Below, piece after piece: positions 35,144-43,811 of a stretch of 64,000 nucleotides of DNA; position 1 is the stretch's first letter; each line of letters begins with the position of its first letter. Both the position numbers and the translations under genes were made by a program. The notes below the pieces were generated by a model. It made no database searches. It was not told the origin of the DNA and saw only the letters and a program-made list of their open reading frames with translations. Location of the stretch: assembly GCF_963662885.1 (NCBI RefSeq), contig NZ_OY760055.1, positions 506,001 through 570,000 on the forward strand, in the 5' to 3' direction. Origin of the DNA: an uncultured Pseudodesulfovibrio sp. (GTDB lineage: Bacteria > Desulfobacterota > Desulfovibrionia > Desulfovibrionales > Desulfovibrionaceae).

Positions 35144-36184
35144 ATGCAACATCGAACTCTAAAGAGACAAGCATCCAAGCGGCTGGGAAGCGTTCTGGCG
35201 CAACTGTCATCTTATCTTGAAGATATGCCGCTGCAAGAAGATCGGACAGTGGAACCGGATTGTTTGTTGATATGCGGAGCCCCACGCTCCGGAACGAGCC
35301 TGCTTTTACAGTATCTTGCCTCATCCGGTTTGTTTGCTTACCCCAGTAATTTCATAAGCAGGTTTTATTCTGCTCCTTTTGTTGGAGAGATTGCCCAGCA
35401 ATTAATTCTTGATCCGAATTGTGATTACAAAGGCGAATTCGAAGATATCCAAGCCGGGCTTCTTCCTTTGGATTTCAATTCTGATCTTGGGAAAACGAAA
35501 AATGCTTTAGGGGTCAATGAATTCTGGTATTTTTGGCGCCGTTTTTTCCCCGGTCTTGAATATGGCGAAAGGCTTACTCACTCCGAGTGGGAAAAGCAGG
35601 GAGGTCAAAGATTCTGGCTTGAAATCCAAGAATGGCTAAAAGCTGCACATAAGCCGATTGTCATGAAAGGCCTGATGGCGAATTTCAGCATTGAGGTGTT
35701 TCTGAAGCATAATAGAAAGTGCAGGGTTTTGAATATTTACCGATCCCCTGTAGACAACATGGTAAGTCTATTAAATGCCAGGTTGTCTTTTTATAATGAT
35801 ATCGAAGCTTGGTACAGTTTCAAAATCCCAGATAGTATAGGTTGTAGCCCGTTGCCAGAAGAGCAGGTGGCGCTACAAGTCGCTTTTAATCAATTGCACT
35901 TGCAGAAAATATCGAATGAATATCCCGACCAGCGCGTAGTTGATGTTTCTTATGAGAGTTTTTGCAAAGCTCCTTTTCAGGTTTTAGAATCTCCTGTTGT
36001 CAAGGAAATGCTAGATTGCAATTCATGTGCGAATGATAATGCTAAAAGTATTCCTGTTGCTGAATTTGAGCCTCGTACTAGTTCCATCATGTCAGACTTG
36101 CCGGGAAAATTAGCAGATCGAGAGTACTTATTCGATGTGTTCAATCGTCAGAAAGAGCGCATTAATCGAGTTATTTATGGTTGA
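35144..36184 (+). CDS. Sulfotransferase-family protein
   Basis: 346 residues from ATG 35144 (a GTG at 35138 is also in frame; GAG lies 8 bases before the ATG). PAPS loop: LLICGAPRSGTSLLLQYLA (residues ~43-61). 3'-phosphate segment: CRVLNIYRSPVDNMVSLLNA (around 195). The 3' end overlaps the next gene by 8 bases. The two adjacent genes are of the same fold but not close copies, so they probably act on different positions or acceptors. Confidence 0.8.
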   Translation: MQHRTLKRQASKRLGSVLAQLSSYLEDMPLQEDRTVEPDCLLICGAPRSGTSLLLQYLASSGLFAYPSNFISRFYSAPFVGEIAQQLILDPNCDYKGEFEDIQAGLLPLDFNSDLGKTKNALGVNEFWYFWRRFFPGLEYGERLTHSEWEKQGGQRFWLEIQEWLKAAHKPIVMKGLMANFSIEVFLKHNRKCRVLNIYRSPVDNMVSLLNARLSFYNDIEAWYSFKIPDSIGCSPLPEEQVALQVAFNQLHLQKISNEYPDQRVVDVSYESFCKAPFQVLESPVVKEMLDCNSCANDNAKSIPVAEFEPRTSSIMSDLPGKLADREYLFDVFNRQKERINRVIYG

Positions 36185-37181
36185 TAGTCCGATAATTTTG
36201 ATGTGCTCTGAACGCTCTGGCAGCAATTTGATCAGCAGGATATTTGATGCGCATCATGAAATATGTGCTCCAGCCCCAGCTCATCTATGGAGAATTTACG
36301 GTAGAAACGCTCATAAGTATCGTGTGGGGGATGAAGTAGCGTTTGCAGATGATTTTTCATCTCTCCTCCAACATACGCTTAATCCTTGGCAGATAAGCAA
36401 AAAAAAGGCGTATGATATCCTCGTGAAATCCAGACGAGGAGATTTTGTCAAAGCACTGGCGGAGTTGTACTATGCTGAAGTTCGCTTGAATCAAAAAAAT
36501 ATTTTATTTTTGAAAGAGAACAGGATTTATAAATATATATCCTTGTTTTTAAAGCAGTATGATTCTCCTCGGTTCATACTCATGCACAGAGACCCCAGAG
36601 ATGTAGTTTCATCGTGGATTCTTTCGCCTGTGCTTAGAGGCGGTCTTATTCGGGCTACTGACACGTGGCTCCAGGATCAGGAAGAATACATCAGACTGGC
36701 CTCCATATTGAAATTGTCATTCAATGTGTCCATTGTCGGATATGAACAATTGCTGCTCGATCCACATGGAACGTTAAAGCAAATTTGCGGTGAGATTGAT
36801 TTAGAATATGATCACGGGATGCTCAATTACCATGCGGGTAAAGGTGCCCAAGTGCATGCGCAATCTTCTGTCGATTGGCGTAATACCTCCAATCCCATAA
36901 TGAAAGACAATTGCAACAAGTATTTAAAAACGTTGCGGAGTGGTCAGTTGGCTTATGTTGAAAAGAGATGTGGAGCGCTGATGCAAGTGTTCGGTTACAA
37001 AACAGTTGGCCCTCAAATGAGTGAAAAGGAATTTTCTGATCTGGAAAAACGACTCAGACTCGAAGAGCCATGGGATAAAGAGGCGTATCAAAAAGTTGGG
37101 AAGAAAGAGAGAGTAACCCGAGCAGAGTGGGGTAAGGCATTACGTAAAATTGAGGAAAGAACGGCGACTTTAAGCTCGTAA
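36177..37181 (+). CDS. Sulfotransferase-family protein
   Basis: 334 residues from ATG 36177, inside the end of the preceding gene. PAPS loop: IILMCSERSGSNLISRIFD (residues 6-24). 3'-phosphate segment: RFILMHRDPRDVVSSWIL around 135. The C-terminus is Lys/Glu-rich. It is the last gene of the low-GC modification block; the following 240 bases show only a 12-bp palindrome (37202-37213) and no terminator. Confidence 0.8.
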   Translation: MVDSPIILMCSERSGSNLISRIFDAHHEICAPAPAHLWRIYGRNAHKYRVGDEVAFADDFSSLLQHTLNPWQISKKKAYDILVKSRRGDFVKALAELYYAEVRLNQKNILFLKENRIYKYISLFLKQYDSPRFILMHRDPRDVVSSWILSPVLRGGLIRATDTWLQDQEEYIRLASILKLSFNVSIVGYEQLLLDPHGTLKQICGEIDLEYDHGMLNYHAGKGAQVHAQSSVDWRNTSNPIMKDNCNKYLKTLRSGQLAYVEKRCGALMQVFGYKTVGPQMSEKEFSDLEKRLRLEEPWDKEAYQKVGKKERVTRAEWGKALRKIEERTATLSS

Positions 37182-37420
37182 TGTAAGGCTGGTAGCGCTT
37201 AGGTCGATCGACCGGACACGCTCATAACCATGCTCTGAACGAGCTACTTAGATTTCGCTGACCTCAGAACTTTTCGCCGCCGATAGCTTTGAGGGCAGTG
37301 CTTTCAAGGCTGTGTTCGGTGAACATTTCCTTGGGCTTAGGTGTAAAGGCCCCCCCCTCTTAAAGCCAGCTTGTGAGGGCTGGAGAGCAGGGCGCAGTCT
37401 CTGGTCTTCAGCTATGATGA
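37182..37420. other. Intergenic region before the island
   Basis: It holds the palindrome GGTCGATCGACC (37202-37213). On the minus strand a 25-codon open segment ends with a stop at 37272-37274 (…TEHSLESTALKAIGGEKF) and could be a gene remnant, but no family is recognised. An 18-base stretch at 37382-37399 is repeated at 41933-41950 inside the island. Confidence 0.3.
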
Positions 37421-37460
37421 TAAAACAAGCGCTTATGAGAAATCATAAGCGCTTGTTTTA
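37421..37460 (-). terminator. Long hairpin beside the left att copy
   Basis: Arms 37421-37438 and 37443-37460 (TAAAACAAGCGCTTATGA and its complement) pair perfectly over 18 bp around a 4-base loop. It follows directly after the partial tRNA-Thr copy on the minus strand. It is probably the original terminator of that tRNA, separated from it by the island. Confidence 0.7.
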
Positions 37461-37462
37461 TC

Positions 37463-37507
37463 TGGAGCCAGGAATCGGAATTGAACCGACGACCTACTGA
37501 TTACGAA
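37463..37507. repeat. Left attachment repeat (partial tRNA-Thr copy)
   Basis: 45 bases identical to 45873-45917. It reads, on the minus strand, as the tRNA-Thr 3' half including anticodon-stem 3' side, T-arm, acceptor strand and CCA. Beyond base 37507 the sequence departs from the tRNA, so this copy is not a functional gene. Confidence 0.9.
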
Positions 37508-37560
37508 GAAAATGTCTGGAAAATAAGCGTTGAAATAATTGAACTTATTTTGCCAGTTTT

Positions 37561-37607
37561 TGTATACCGGAGCCAAAAGGCGTATCCTGGTATACACTCG
37601 GTATACC
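37561..37607. repeat. GTATACC repeats near the left att site
   Basis: Three copies of GTATACC or its complement lie at 37562-37568, 37589-37595 and 37601-37607. Two more lie at the right end (45806-45812, 45818-45824). The motif close to both att cores is reminiscent of integrase arm-binding sites. Confidence 0.5.
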
Positions 37608-37726
37608 AAGAGAAAATACATGGTTTTTGGGCGTTTACTTTTGATTTTCTGATTTGTTATTATTGATGGTTTATCCAGAATTTGCGTGATCCCAGGCTGT
37701 TAGAAGAACGACTTACTGATTGCTCG

Positions 37727-38671
37727 TCAGTTGCTTGTTTTTACAAAACAAGCGTAAGTGTTTGACAAATAGTCGCTGTCTAGTACTACGTGAGAATTGG
37801 ATTTATGGCTAGAAGCTGTCCTTGTTAGATGTTTTATTACACTAATAAGGCTTTGCTGCCAATTATCGAGCAAGGTGTTAACGTATGGCATTTCAAAAAA
37901 AGATAAAGAACGTAGATTATCAATGTAAGAGCTGACTTGCTTTGAATAAAAAATCAGCCTTCCACTTAATATAAGTTCTGATTTTATGAGTCTAGATGTG
38001 ATTGTATAATCAACTTTAGATGGTAAAAAAGAACTGTTCAAGTAGTTAATTGTCCCATTTTTACAGTCTTCTTCAATATCAGTGACATCATCAAAAAATT
38101 GAGCAACAGAACAAAAGATGTTTACTGAATTAATAAGATTTGAAGGAGCATCTCTTTTATACAAATAGTGGTAAGCTATTCGTAACATGGCCAAAGCAAG
38201 TGAGCACTTATTAGCTTGTTTGAGGATGTGCTCATTCTTAGGAATATTTGTGTCTTTTTCATGAGCCATCGCAAAAGACATTTTGTTCCAATATAATTCT
38301 ATTATATTAAATACTAGTTCGGGATAATTTAAAATTGAAATGATTGAATTTTGAGATTTATATAATAACTCGTGAGAAACTGTTCGAAGGGATGATGCAT
38401 TAGCGATGCTTTTTTCATCAAAAAAATCGTCATAAATTAATGCGCTGACATATAAATCTTGCCAAGCCCCTTCCAAAGGGGTCAACTCGCTGTGAGCAAC
38501 ACCAGAAAAATCCGCAATTAGGCGAGGGACGAGTCGGCCTACTTGCAGAGCGCCTGGTGTACGGTTCTTTCTGCATAATAAAAACGGTGTTGATATGTTA
38601 TAAATTGCCGATGAGTTAATTGCGTAGCTGTGATCTATATGGTTCAAATTTTGCTTAGGAGTAGTGTTCAT
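37727..38671 (-). CDS. Isoprenoid synthase-like protein (trans-prenyl/terpenoid synthase fold)
   Basis: 314 residues from ATG 38671 (GAAGG 7 bases upstream). All-helical class I isoprenoid synthase pattern: first Asp-rich motif LIYDDFFDEKS (DDxxD, near residue 80) and second AQFFDDVTDIEEDCKNG (DDxxD, near 205), the Mg-diphosphate clamps of prenyl-diphosphate synthases. The Arg-Arg that normally follows the first motif is missing (SSLRTV instead), so substrate use may differ from chain elongation; a terpene cyclase or squalene-synthase-like role is possible. AT-rich. It overlaps the symporter gene by 17 bases, so translation is coupled. Confidence 0.7.
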   Translation of the reverse strand: MNTTPKQNLNHIDHSYAINSSAIYNISTPFLLCRKNRTPGALQVGRLVPRLIADFSGVAHSELTPLEGAWQDLYVSALIYDDFFDEKSIANASSLRTVSHELLYKSQNSIISILNYPELVFNIIELYWNKMSFAMAHEKDTNIPKNEHILKQANKCSLALAMLRIAYHYLYKRDAPSNLINSVNIFCSVAQFFDDVTDIEEDCKNGTINYLNSSFLPSKVDYTITSRLIKSELILSGRLIFYSKQVSSYIDNLRSLSFFEMPYVNTLLDNWQQSLISVIKHLTRTASSHKSNSHVVLDSDYLSNTYACFVKTSN

Positions 38672-40052
38672 AAGAGACCTTCTTTGTTTTTGGCTTTTCA
38701 AAAATAGCAGAGATTATATATGTGATTAAGCTAACTCCTGCAGCTGGTACAAAGGCTGTTTCAGGCGTTAAAAAAAGAAATATAAATAAAGTGATAGCCC
38801 CTGCAGCCATCGATAGTAAAGCGCTAGTATTCCCAGGACGTTCAAAATAAAAACCGCCGACGATTGCTGGTGCAATAATTAAAAGCATTAATAAAGCATT
38901 AACACTTAAGGCCACCAAATTAGGTATAAGCAACGAAATGATTAGCCCGATTATGCCACAAAACAAGGTAGAGAGTCGGGCAATTGATAATTTTCGATCA
39001 GGGTTATTATTCAAACTTAAGCGTGGAAAAATCAAGTCATTCGATAGTGTCGCTGCGGCAACCATAATTGTAGAATTTATCGTAGAAATGAAAATGGCTA
39101 TAAAAGCAGCAAGACCTAATCCAAAGGCTCCTGGGGGGAGGATTGTTGTCATTAGTGTGAATAGAGCATTATCTCTAGAAGCGAGATCAAGCTCAAGCGC
39201 TCTGCATACTAGGCCGAAATAGGTGGATATGGCGTAAAATAAAACAATAATAAGCAAAGATACAACCAAAGAATTCCTAGCTGCACTGAGAGACGAAGAA
39301 GCATAAATTCTTTGCCAAATTTCCATTGTAACAAACACGCTTACACAGCCAAAGACTAAAGAAGCAATAAAGAATGAAATGCCTCCATAGGCAAATGGAT
39401 CGTAATAGGTGCTATTAAGATCTAATAATGGTTTATAGCCACCCATTTTTACATACGATAAAGGTAGCATCACTACAAAAAGGACAATTGCCATTACAAT
39501 GAAATGAATGATGTCAGTGTAAAAATCGCTACGCATGCCAGCAAAAGCTGTGTAAATGATTGTTGAAATAGCTGTAAACCAGACAAGAATATTGGCCTCG
39601 ATACCGGTCCAAACTTCAAGTAGAGCAGAAAGTCCTAAGAATTGTGCAGCCGTTAACATGACATATACGGATAGAATAAAGATTGCTGCGATAGTTCTGC
39701 TTGCACTATTGTAACGAATTGAAAAAAAATCTGCTAACGTATATGCTTTATGCCTGTCTCCGAAGTTTTTAACTTTTGGTGCGAGTTTCAACGCAGCAAA
39801 GATTCCTAAGACCCCACCACATGCAGCAGAAAGCCCTAAAGATATGCCTTTATCATATGCTGATGCGCTTGTAGCAACTGTTGTTCCTATACCAACCCAT
39901 GTTGAGACAATAGAAAAGACAACCAAGGCAAAAGGAGCTTTTCGTGACATCACCATAAAATCGTCTAATGATTGTTGCCTACCAAGTCTAATCGCAAAAA
40001 TAAATAGGCCCGACACATATAATGTTACAATCAAGGTGTCTAAATTAATCAT
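38655..40052 (-). CDS. Sodium:solute symporter (SSS family)
   Basis: 465 residues with about 13 hydrophobic helices, no signal peptide. LGRQQSLDDFMVMSRKAP is the loop after helix 1 in SSS proteins, and WVGIGTTVATSASAYDKGIS and YTAFAGMRSDFYTDIIHF (helix 6/7 region) are typical. Transports a small solute with Na+; the substrate cannot be read. It starts 4 bases after the stop of the upstream membrane-protein gene and overlaps the isoprenoid-synthase-like gene downstream, so the three form one operon. The AT-rich composition sets it apart from the host core. Confidence 0.88.
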   Translation of the reverse strand: MINLDTLIVTLYVSGLFIFAIRLGRQQSLDDFMVMSRKAPFALVVFSIVSTWVGIGTTVATSASAYDKGISLGLSAACGGVLGIFAALKLAPKVKNFGDRHKAYTLADFFSIRYNSASRTIAAIFILSVYVMLTAAQFLGLSALLEVWTGIEANILVWFTAISTIIYTAFAGMRSDFYTDIIHFIVMAIVLFVVMLPLSYVKMGGYKPLLDLNSTYYDPFAYGGISFFIASLVFGCVSVFVTMEIWQRIYASSSLSAARNSLVVSLLIIVLFYAISTYFGLVCRALELDLASRDNALFTLMTTILPPGAFGLGLAAFIAIFISTINSTIMVAAATLSNDLIFPRLSLNNNPDRKLSIARLSTLFCGIIGLIISLLIPNLVALSVNALLMLLIIAPAIVGGFYFERPGNTSALLSMAAGAITLFIFLFLTPETAFVPAAGVSLITYIISAIFEKPKTKKVSYEHYS

Positions 40053-40056
40053 AAAA

Positions 40057-40980
40057 TTATTCGGACTGGCCGTTCATATTAAAGTTTTTTTGCATGAATA
40101 CAGTGACAAAGACTTGTTGGAAAGCCATTAATATAATTAATATGTCGGTCGGTAGGAGCATGTATATTGGAATTAGAAGTATGAAAAAAATACGGTGAAC
40201 ATATTTGTCTTTGTTGTGATCAATAAAGCAGCCGAATAGAGCTGCAACAAGTATAAGAGACACAATCGCAATTAGTATGTATAATGTGACTATTGTCATC
40301 GTTTGGATATGAAAATTGATATAGTGTGAAACGATAATCAACGTCCCTACAAGGAGGTTTGATATAGTAATATGTGTTGAAATGAATTGTATAACAAATT
40401 GCATGCTGTATCTTTTGATATTCGCAATATAAAATTTCCCTAAAATCTGACCCCAATTTGATCTACTGCAGCCATCAATTTCCTTCGAAATTGAATTTAT
40501 GCTCTTATTAATTTTCGCCATATATACGCTAACTATTTTGTTGTCTTTCTCTATGCCGTTTACGGCAATACTCGCTATGTCCTTGAATGTTGCAAAACGG
40601 TAAATGTGGACAACATACAGGTTCCATATGTACGAGACGATAAGAAAAAATCCGAAGAAGAGTATGTCTCTTTGCTCAGGAGTACCTTTCCCAACCATAA
40701 CTCTCATCTTTAGGACGCAGAATATTATAAGAGTGACAACGCAACATGAATCAATCATGTTTTTTGTTAGATGAGGAGTGTAATCCTCTCTATCCCCCCT
40801 CCAGAGTACTGTCACTCTGCTAGCCCAGTCTGAGAAAATAAAAAGAGTGGCCACAATGAGAAAAAAAAAGTTTATCTTTAGGTTTATAGCTTCGACAAGA
40901 ATGACGTTCACCCCAGCCCCATAAAGAAAGGAGGAAAAACCATCACCTAACAACCGTTTGCTTATATCTTTGTCGATCAC
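40057..40980 (-). CDS. Polytopic membrane protein, unknown function
   Basis: 307 residues with roughly 7 hydrophobic segments (for example FFFLIVATLFIFSDWASRV, ILFFGFFLIVSYIWNLYVV, LLPTDILIILMAFQQVFVT). A ~60-residue polar loop (residues ~135-185) separates two halves. I recognise no family. First gene of the island's AT-rich operon, upstream of the SSS symporter and the isoprenoid-synthase-like gene. It could be a receptor, a lipid-handling enzyme or a transporter partner; nothing in the sequence decides this. Confidence 0.65.
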   Translation of the reverse strand: MIDKDISKRLLGDGFSSFLYGAGVNVILVEAINLKINFFFLIVATLFIFSDWASRVTVLWRGDREDYTPHLTKNMIDSCCVVTLIIFCVLKMRVMVGKGTPEQRDILFFGFFLIVSYIWNLYVVHIYRFATFKDIASIAVNGIEKDNKIVSVYMAKINKSINSISKEIDGCSRSNWGQILGKFYIANIKRYSMQFVIQFISTHITISNLLVGTLIIVSHYINFHIQTMTIVTLYILIAIVSLILVAALFGCFIDHNKDKYVHRIFFILLIPIYMLLPTDILIILMAFQQVFVTVFMQKNFNMNGQSE

Positions 40981-41167
40981 ATTATTGCCTTTTAACGAAG
41001 TAGGCGAGGTTTAGACTGTGTGCGTTTGGCGCCTTTCCAATTTTTTTAAAAATAATCAAAAAATAGGCTAATAATCAACCTATAAGTGTCATTTATACAA
41101 ATGGCTATATTCTTCGCAGCATTCTCTTAGAAGTGGGTCCACTTTGTTGGACCACTGAACTGCGTTT

Positions 41168-42376
41168 CTAGGCCTTTGTCAAAGGCCGCCCCAGGACATC
41201 TGCCTGGATGCCCATTTCAATTTTTCCTGCGTAGCTGCTGGCAGCGGTATACGCCATTTGCTCCAGGCAAAGCCCCTTCCTGGCATCCAGGGCGATGCTT
41301 TTGGCTATCTCGTCAGCTTTTGCGTTGATCGGGTGGACCTTGTAGAAGCTCCCCTCGTGGAGGTAGTGCAGGGCGTGGCAGGTGGCGAAGGTTTCTTCGT
41401 CCTCGAAGTCGTGATATGCTGCCGCGATTGCCGTCCTTCCGATCGCTAGCTGTTCGTACATGTCGGGGTCGGAGCATGCTTCTCTGAACACTCCCTGAGC
41501 GGCGTCACTCGCCAACGCTTTCGCTTCTTCGAACGATCCGGCAGCCATGGCCGCGTCGATCACTCGCCGTGCTCCTTTGTGTAAAACTTCGTACGCGATG
41601 TCCTCTCCCGCTGAGGCCAGGGCTTCTAGGAGGAAGTTCTTCATCTCTTTTTCGGTGATGCTGACGTTGTCGTACGCAATGAAGTCGAGCAACTCGTCGA
41701 CGATGGTGTAGGCTACATGCCAAATTTCTGCCTCGACAGCGGCTAGGATGTGCTTTGACGTGACGGCGAACGTGGCACCAAACGAGATAGGACCTCCGTG
41801 GTCCCATGCGTGGCGCAGGGCGTGTTCCTGGTCGGCCTTGTAGCCGTATGCGCAGCCCCTTGCGATGTCTCCGTGGTGGCTCTGTACGGCCTCTATGGCT
41901 CTGTTCAGGGCCGGGATGAGGCTGTGTGATGCGGAGAGCAGGGCGCAGTCCCTTGCCGTCTGGGCAGCGGTGATGCTGGAGTGAGACTTGTCCTCGCGCA
42001 GGATCGGCTGGGCGACCTCCCACATGCGTTCCTGGTATTCTTCGTGCTCAACCTCGTCGTGTGCGTAAAGGTGTGCCCGTCGCAGGAGGTCCCTGAGGCC
42101 GTCCTAGCTGACTTCGGCGTTCTCCCAGAGGGGCATGAGGCGGTATGTGGCGTCGATGATGAGCAGCCTGAGCGTCTTTTCTATGAAGTCCTCGTGCTGG
42201 TAGGATGCGGCATCCATGGCATCCAGGTAGGCGTGAAGGCCGAGACTTTCGAGTATGAACGGGAACGTGGGCTGGGCGTCCTCGGAGTCCGTCAGAAGGG
42301 CGAGCTTGGCCTTTGCGGTCGGCTGCATCCCGTCGTTGACGAGCTTGCCTTCCGCGATGGAAAGAAATTTTTTCAT
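41168..42376 (-). pseudogene. Hypothetical helical protein gene interrupted by an in-frame amber codon
   Basis: From ATG 42376 (MKKFLSIAEGKLVNDGMQ) the frame runs 90 codons to TAG (42104-42106), and the same frame then continues without a break for 312 more codons to the stop at 41168 (…DGLRDLLRRAHLYAHDEVEHEE…). Both parts are Ala/Glu-rich and helical and are each typical coding sequence, so this looks like one ~402-residue protein gene with a nonsense mutation. An ATG at 42025 could still give the 285-residue C-terminal part. No family is recognised. Readthrough is possible in principle, but nothing here supports it. Confidence 0.65.
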
Positions 42377-42442
42377 GGTCGTGTCGTGGCTTGGAAGGAT
42401 GGAGCTCGGGGCAACAAAACAGTACACAAGCAGTTGGTGGGC

Positions 42443-42721
42443 TTAGATCTCAGGCAGCTTCTCGACGGCCTCTTTCTCGCCGTCGCTGAATGAGCCTGAA
42501 GCGAGGAACCGCGTAAGTGTCGCGTGGACTGAATCGTTGACGGCGAGGACTTTGATCTTGCCCGTCTTGGGCTCCTTGATGGCGAGGGTGTCGTCGACGT
42601 TCTTGCCGCGCAGGTCGCCGACCTTGAGCCGCATAAGGTCCCCGCACCGGATGCCGTTGTTGGTCGCCATGACAAACAAGAGCAGGTCACGCGGCCTGTC
42701 GCGAAGCAGGTCTTTTATGGC
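42443..42721 (-). pseudogene. Tyrosine recombinase (integrase) fragment
   Basis: The minus-strand frame from about 42721 to the stop at 42443 reads as the first half of a phage-type integrase catalytic domain: RPRDLLLFVMATNNGIRCGD (with the first catalytic Arg of the R-H-R-Y set), LMRLKVGDLRGK and IKEPKTGKIKVLAVND (the beta-hairpin Lys). The HxxR and Tyr parts are absent, and the N-terminal core-binding domain is also lost. The upstream edge abuts the opposite-strand mucR. It is a remnant, not an active enzyme. Confidence 0.7.
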
Positions 42722-43046
42722 CCACGGGGAGGTCGTGCTGACCCGGCAGGTGCCGCATGTCGACCCCAAGCGGGCGATCAGGAACAAGTCCATTGTGTGC
42801 CTGGAGTGCGGACGGACCTTCAAGACCCTTTCGAAGAGGCACCTGGAGTCGCACGGGCTGACGCCCGACGAGTACCGGGCCAAGTGGGGATACAAGAAGC
42901 GGGCTCCGCTTTCCTGCCGGGAGACGGCCAAGGCCCGCTCAGAGCGCATGAAAGAGATGAAGCTCTGGACTCGGACGGGCAAGAAGCCCGACGACAAGAA
43001 GAAGCCCGCGAAGGCCGCAGGCAAGGATGCTGCCAAGGATGCCTAA
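42717..43046 (+). CDS. MucR/Ros-type zinc-finger regulator, 5' shortened
   Basis: 109 residues from ATG 42717. The C-terminal part is a good Ros/MucR DNA-binding domain: VDPKRAIRNKSIVCLECGRT, then RHLESHGLTPDEYRAKWGYK, with the two Cys and two His of the zinc site, and a Lys-rich tail. Intact MucR proteins normally have about 60-70 more N-terminal residues. Here the homology begins only about 40 bases after the end of the integrase fragment on the other strand, so the 5' end was probably lost by a rearrangement. It may still be expressed as a short DNA-binding protein. Confidence 0.65.
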   Translation: MAHGEVVLTRQVPHVDPKRAIRNKSIVCLECGRTFKTLSKRHLESHGLTPDEYRAKWGYKKRAPLSCRETAKARSERMKEMKLWTRTGKKPDDKKKPAKAAGKDAAKDA

Positions 43047-43050
43047 ATTG

Positions 43051-43088
43051 GAAGGCCCGCCGTGATCACGGCGGGCCTTCTCCTTTCC
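43051..43088 (+). terminator. Rho-independent terminator after mucR
   Basis: Bases 43051-43080 are a perfect 30-base palindrome (15-bp arms, GAAGGCCCGCCGTGA), followed by TCCTTTCC. It lies 4 bases after the mucR stop. Confidence 0.85.
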
Positions 43089-43180
43089 ATGGGCCGGGAG
43101 GGGCGCGTTGGCTCCTCGACCGGCCATGGTTCACCAACTTTTTGAGAATACGCGCCCAGGCGGCGCGGCAGGAGCGATAT

Positions 43181-43507
43181 ATGACGAGCAAGGCCAAGGG
43201 GCTGATTCCCAGGATGCCCCGGCTGTACGAGACCGAGGACACGCCCGCCGAGGAGAAGCTGATCTGGATTCATTTCTTCATGGGCGAGTCTCACTGGTAT
43301 GCCGTCGAGTTCGACGGGAAGGATACCTTTTCCGGCTACGTCATCCTGAACGGCGACAAGCAGAACGCGGAGTGGGGGTATTTCTCGCTGTCGGAGCTGA
43401 CTGAGCTTCGGGTGGGGCTTTTCGTGGTCTGCGTCGAGGACGGCTGGCGGATGCGGGAGTTCGCAGAGATCATGGCCGAACGGCATGGGGAGGGATGGAA
43501 TGGCTGA
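43181..43507 (+). CDS. DUF2958-like protein
   Basis: 108 residues; GGAG lies 6 bases before ATG 43181. Motifs KGLIPRMPRLYETEDTPAEE, WIHFFMGESHWYAVEFDG and WGYFSLSELTEL match the DUF2958 family, common on plasmids, phages and islands and of unknown function. It overlaps the next gene, a homologue, by 8 bases. Confidence 0.75.
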   Translation: MTSKAKGLIPRMPRLYETEDTPAEEKLIWIHFFMGESHWYAVEFDGKDTFSGYVILNGDKQNAEWGYFSLSELTELRVGLFVVCVEDGWRMREFAEIMAERHGEGWNG

Positions 43508-43811
43508 GGGGTGGAGGATACACGAGTCTGAAATGCCCAGGCTGGGTGAATCCGAGGGCGTCCCCTTCGAGGACAAGGAGATATGGCTTCACTTCTTCCG
43601 TCTTGACTCGGACTCCCATTGGATAGCGACGGAGGCTAATGGAAAGGGGCTGTACTTCGGGTACGTCGTCCAAGACGGCGACTTCGAAAACGCCAAGTGG
43701 GGGTACTTCACCCTTGCTGAGATAGCGATGGTGCCGGGGCTGTTGGTCCTGTGCCGGAAGTCGGTGAAGCGATTCGAGGACGTGGTCGCGGAGGTGAGGA
43801 GTGACTATTAG
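43500..43811 (+). CDS. DUF2958-like protein, second copy
   Basis: 103 residues from ATG 43500. It shares the layout of the preceding gene: EMPRLGESEGVPFEDKEIWL, HWIATEANGKGLYFGYVVQD and KWGYFTLAEIAMV. It is about a third to a half identical to its neighbour by eye, so the pair is an old tandem duplication. The stop overlaps the convergent HEPN gene by 4 bases. Confidence 0.7.
   Translation: MAEGWRIHESEMPRLGESEGVPFEDKEIWLHFFRLDSDSHWIATEANGKGLYFGYVVQDGDFENAKWGYFTLAEIAMVPGLLVLCRKSVKRFEDVVAEVRSDY

Noticed and set aside
37421..37460. CRISPR-like palindromic repeat
   Set aside because: Single copy, no spacer array; best explained as a terminator next to the att copy.
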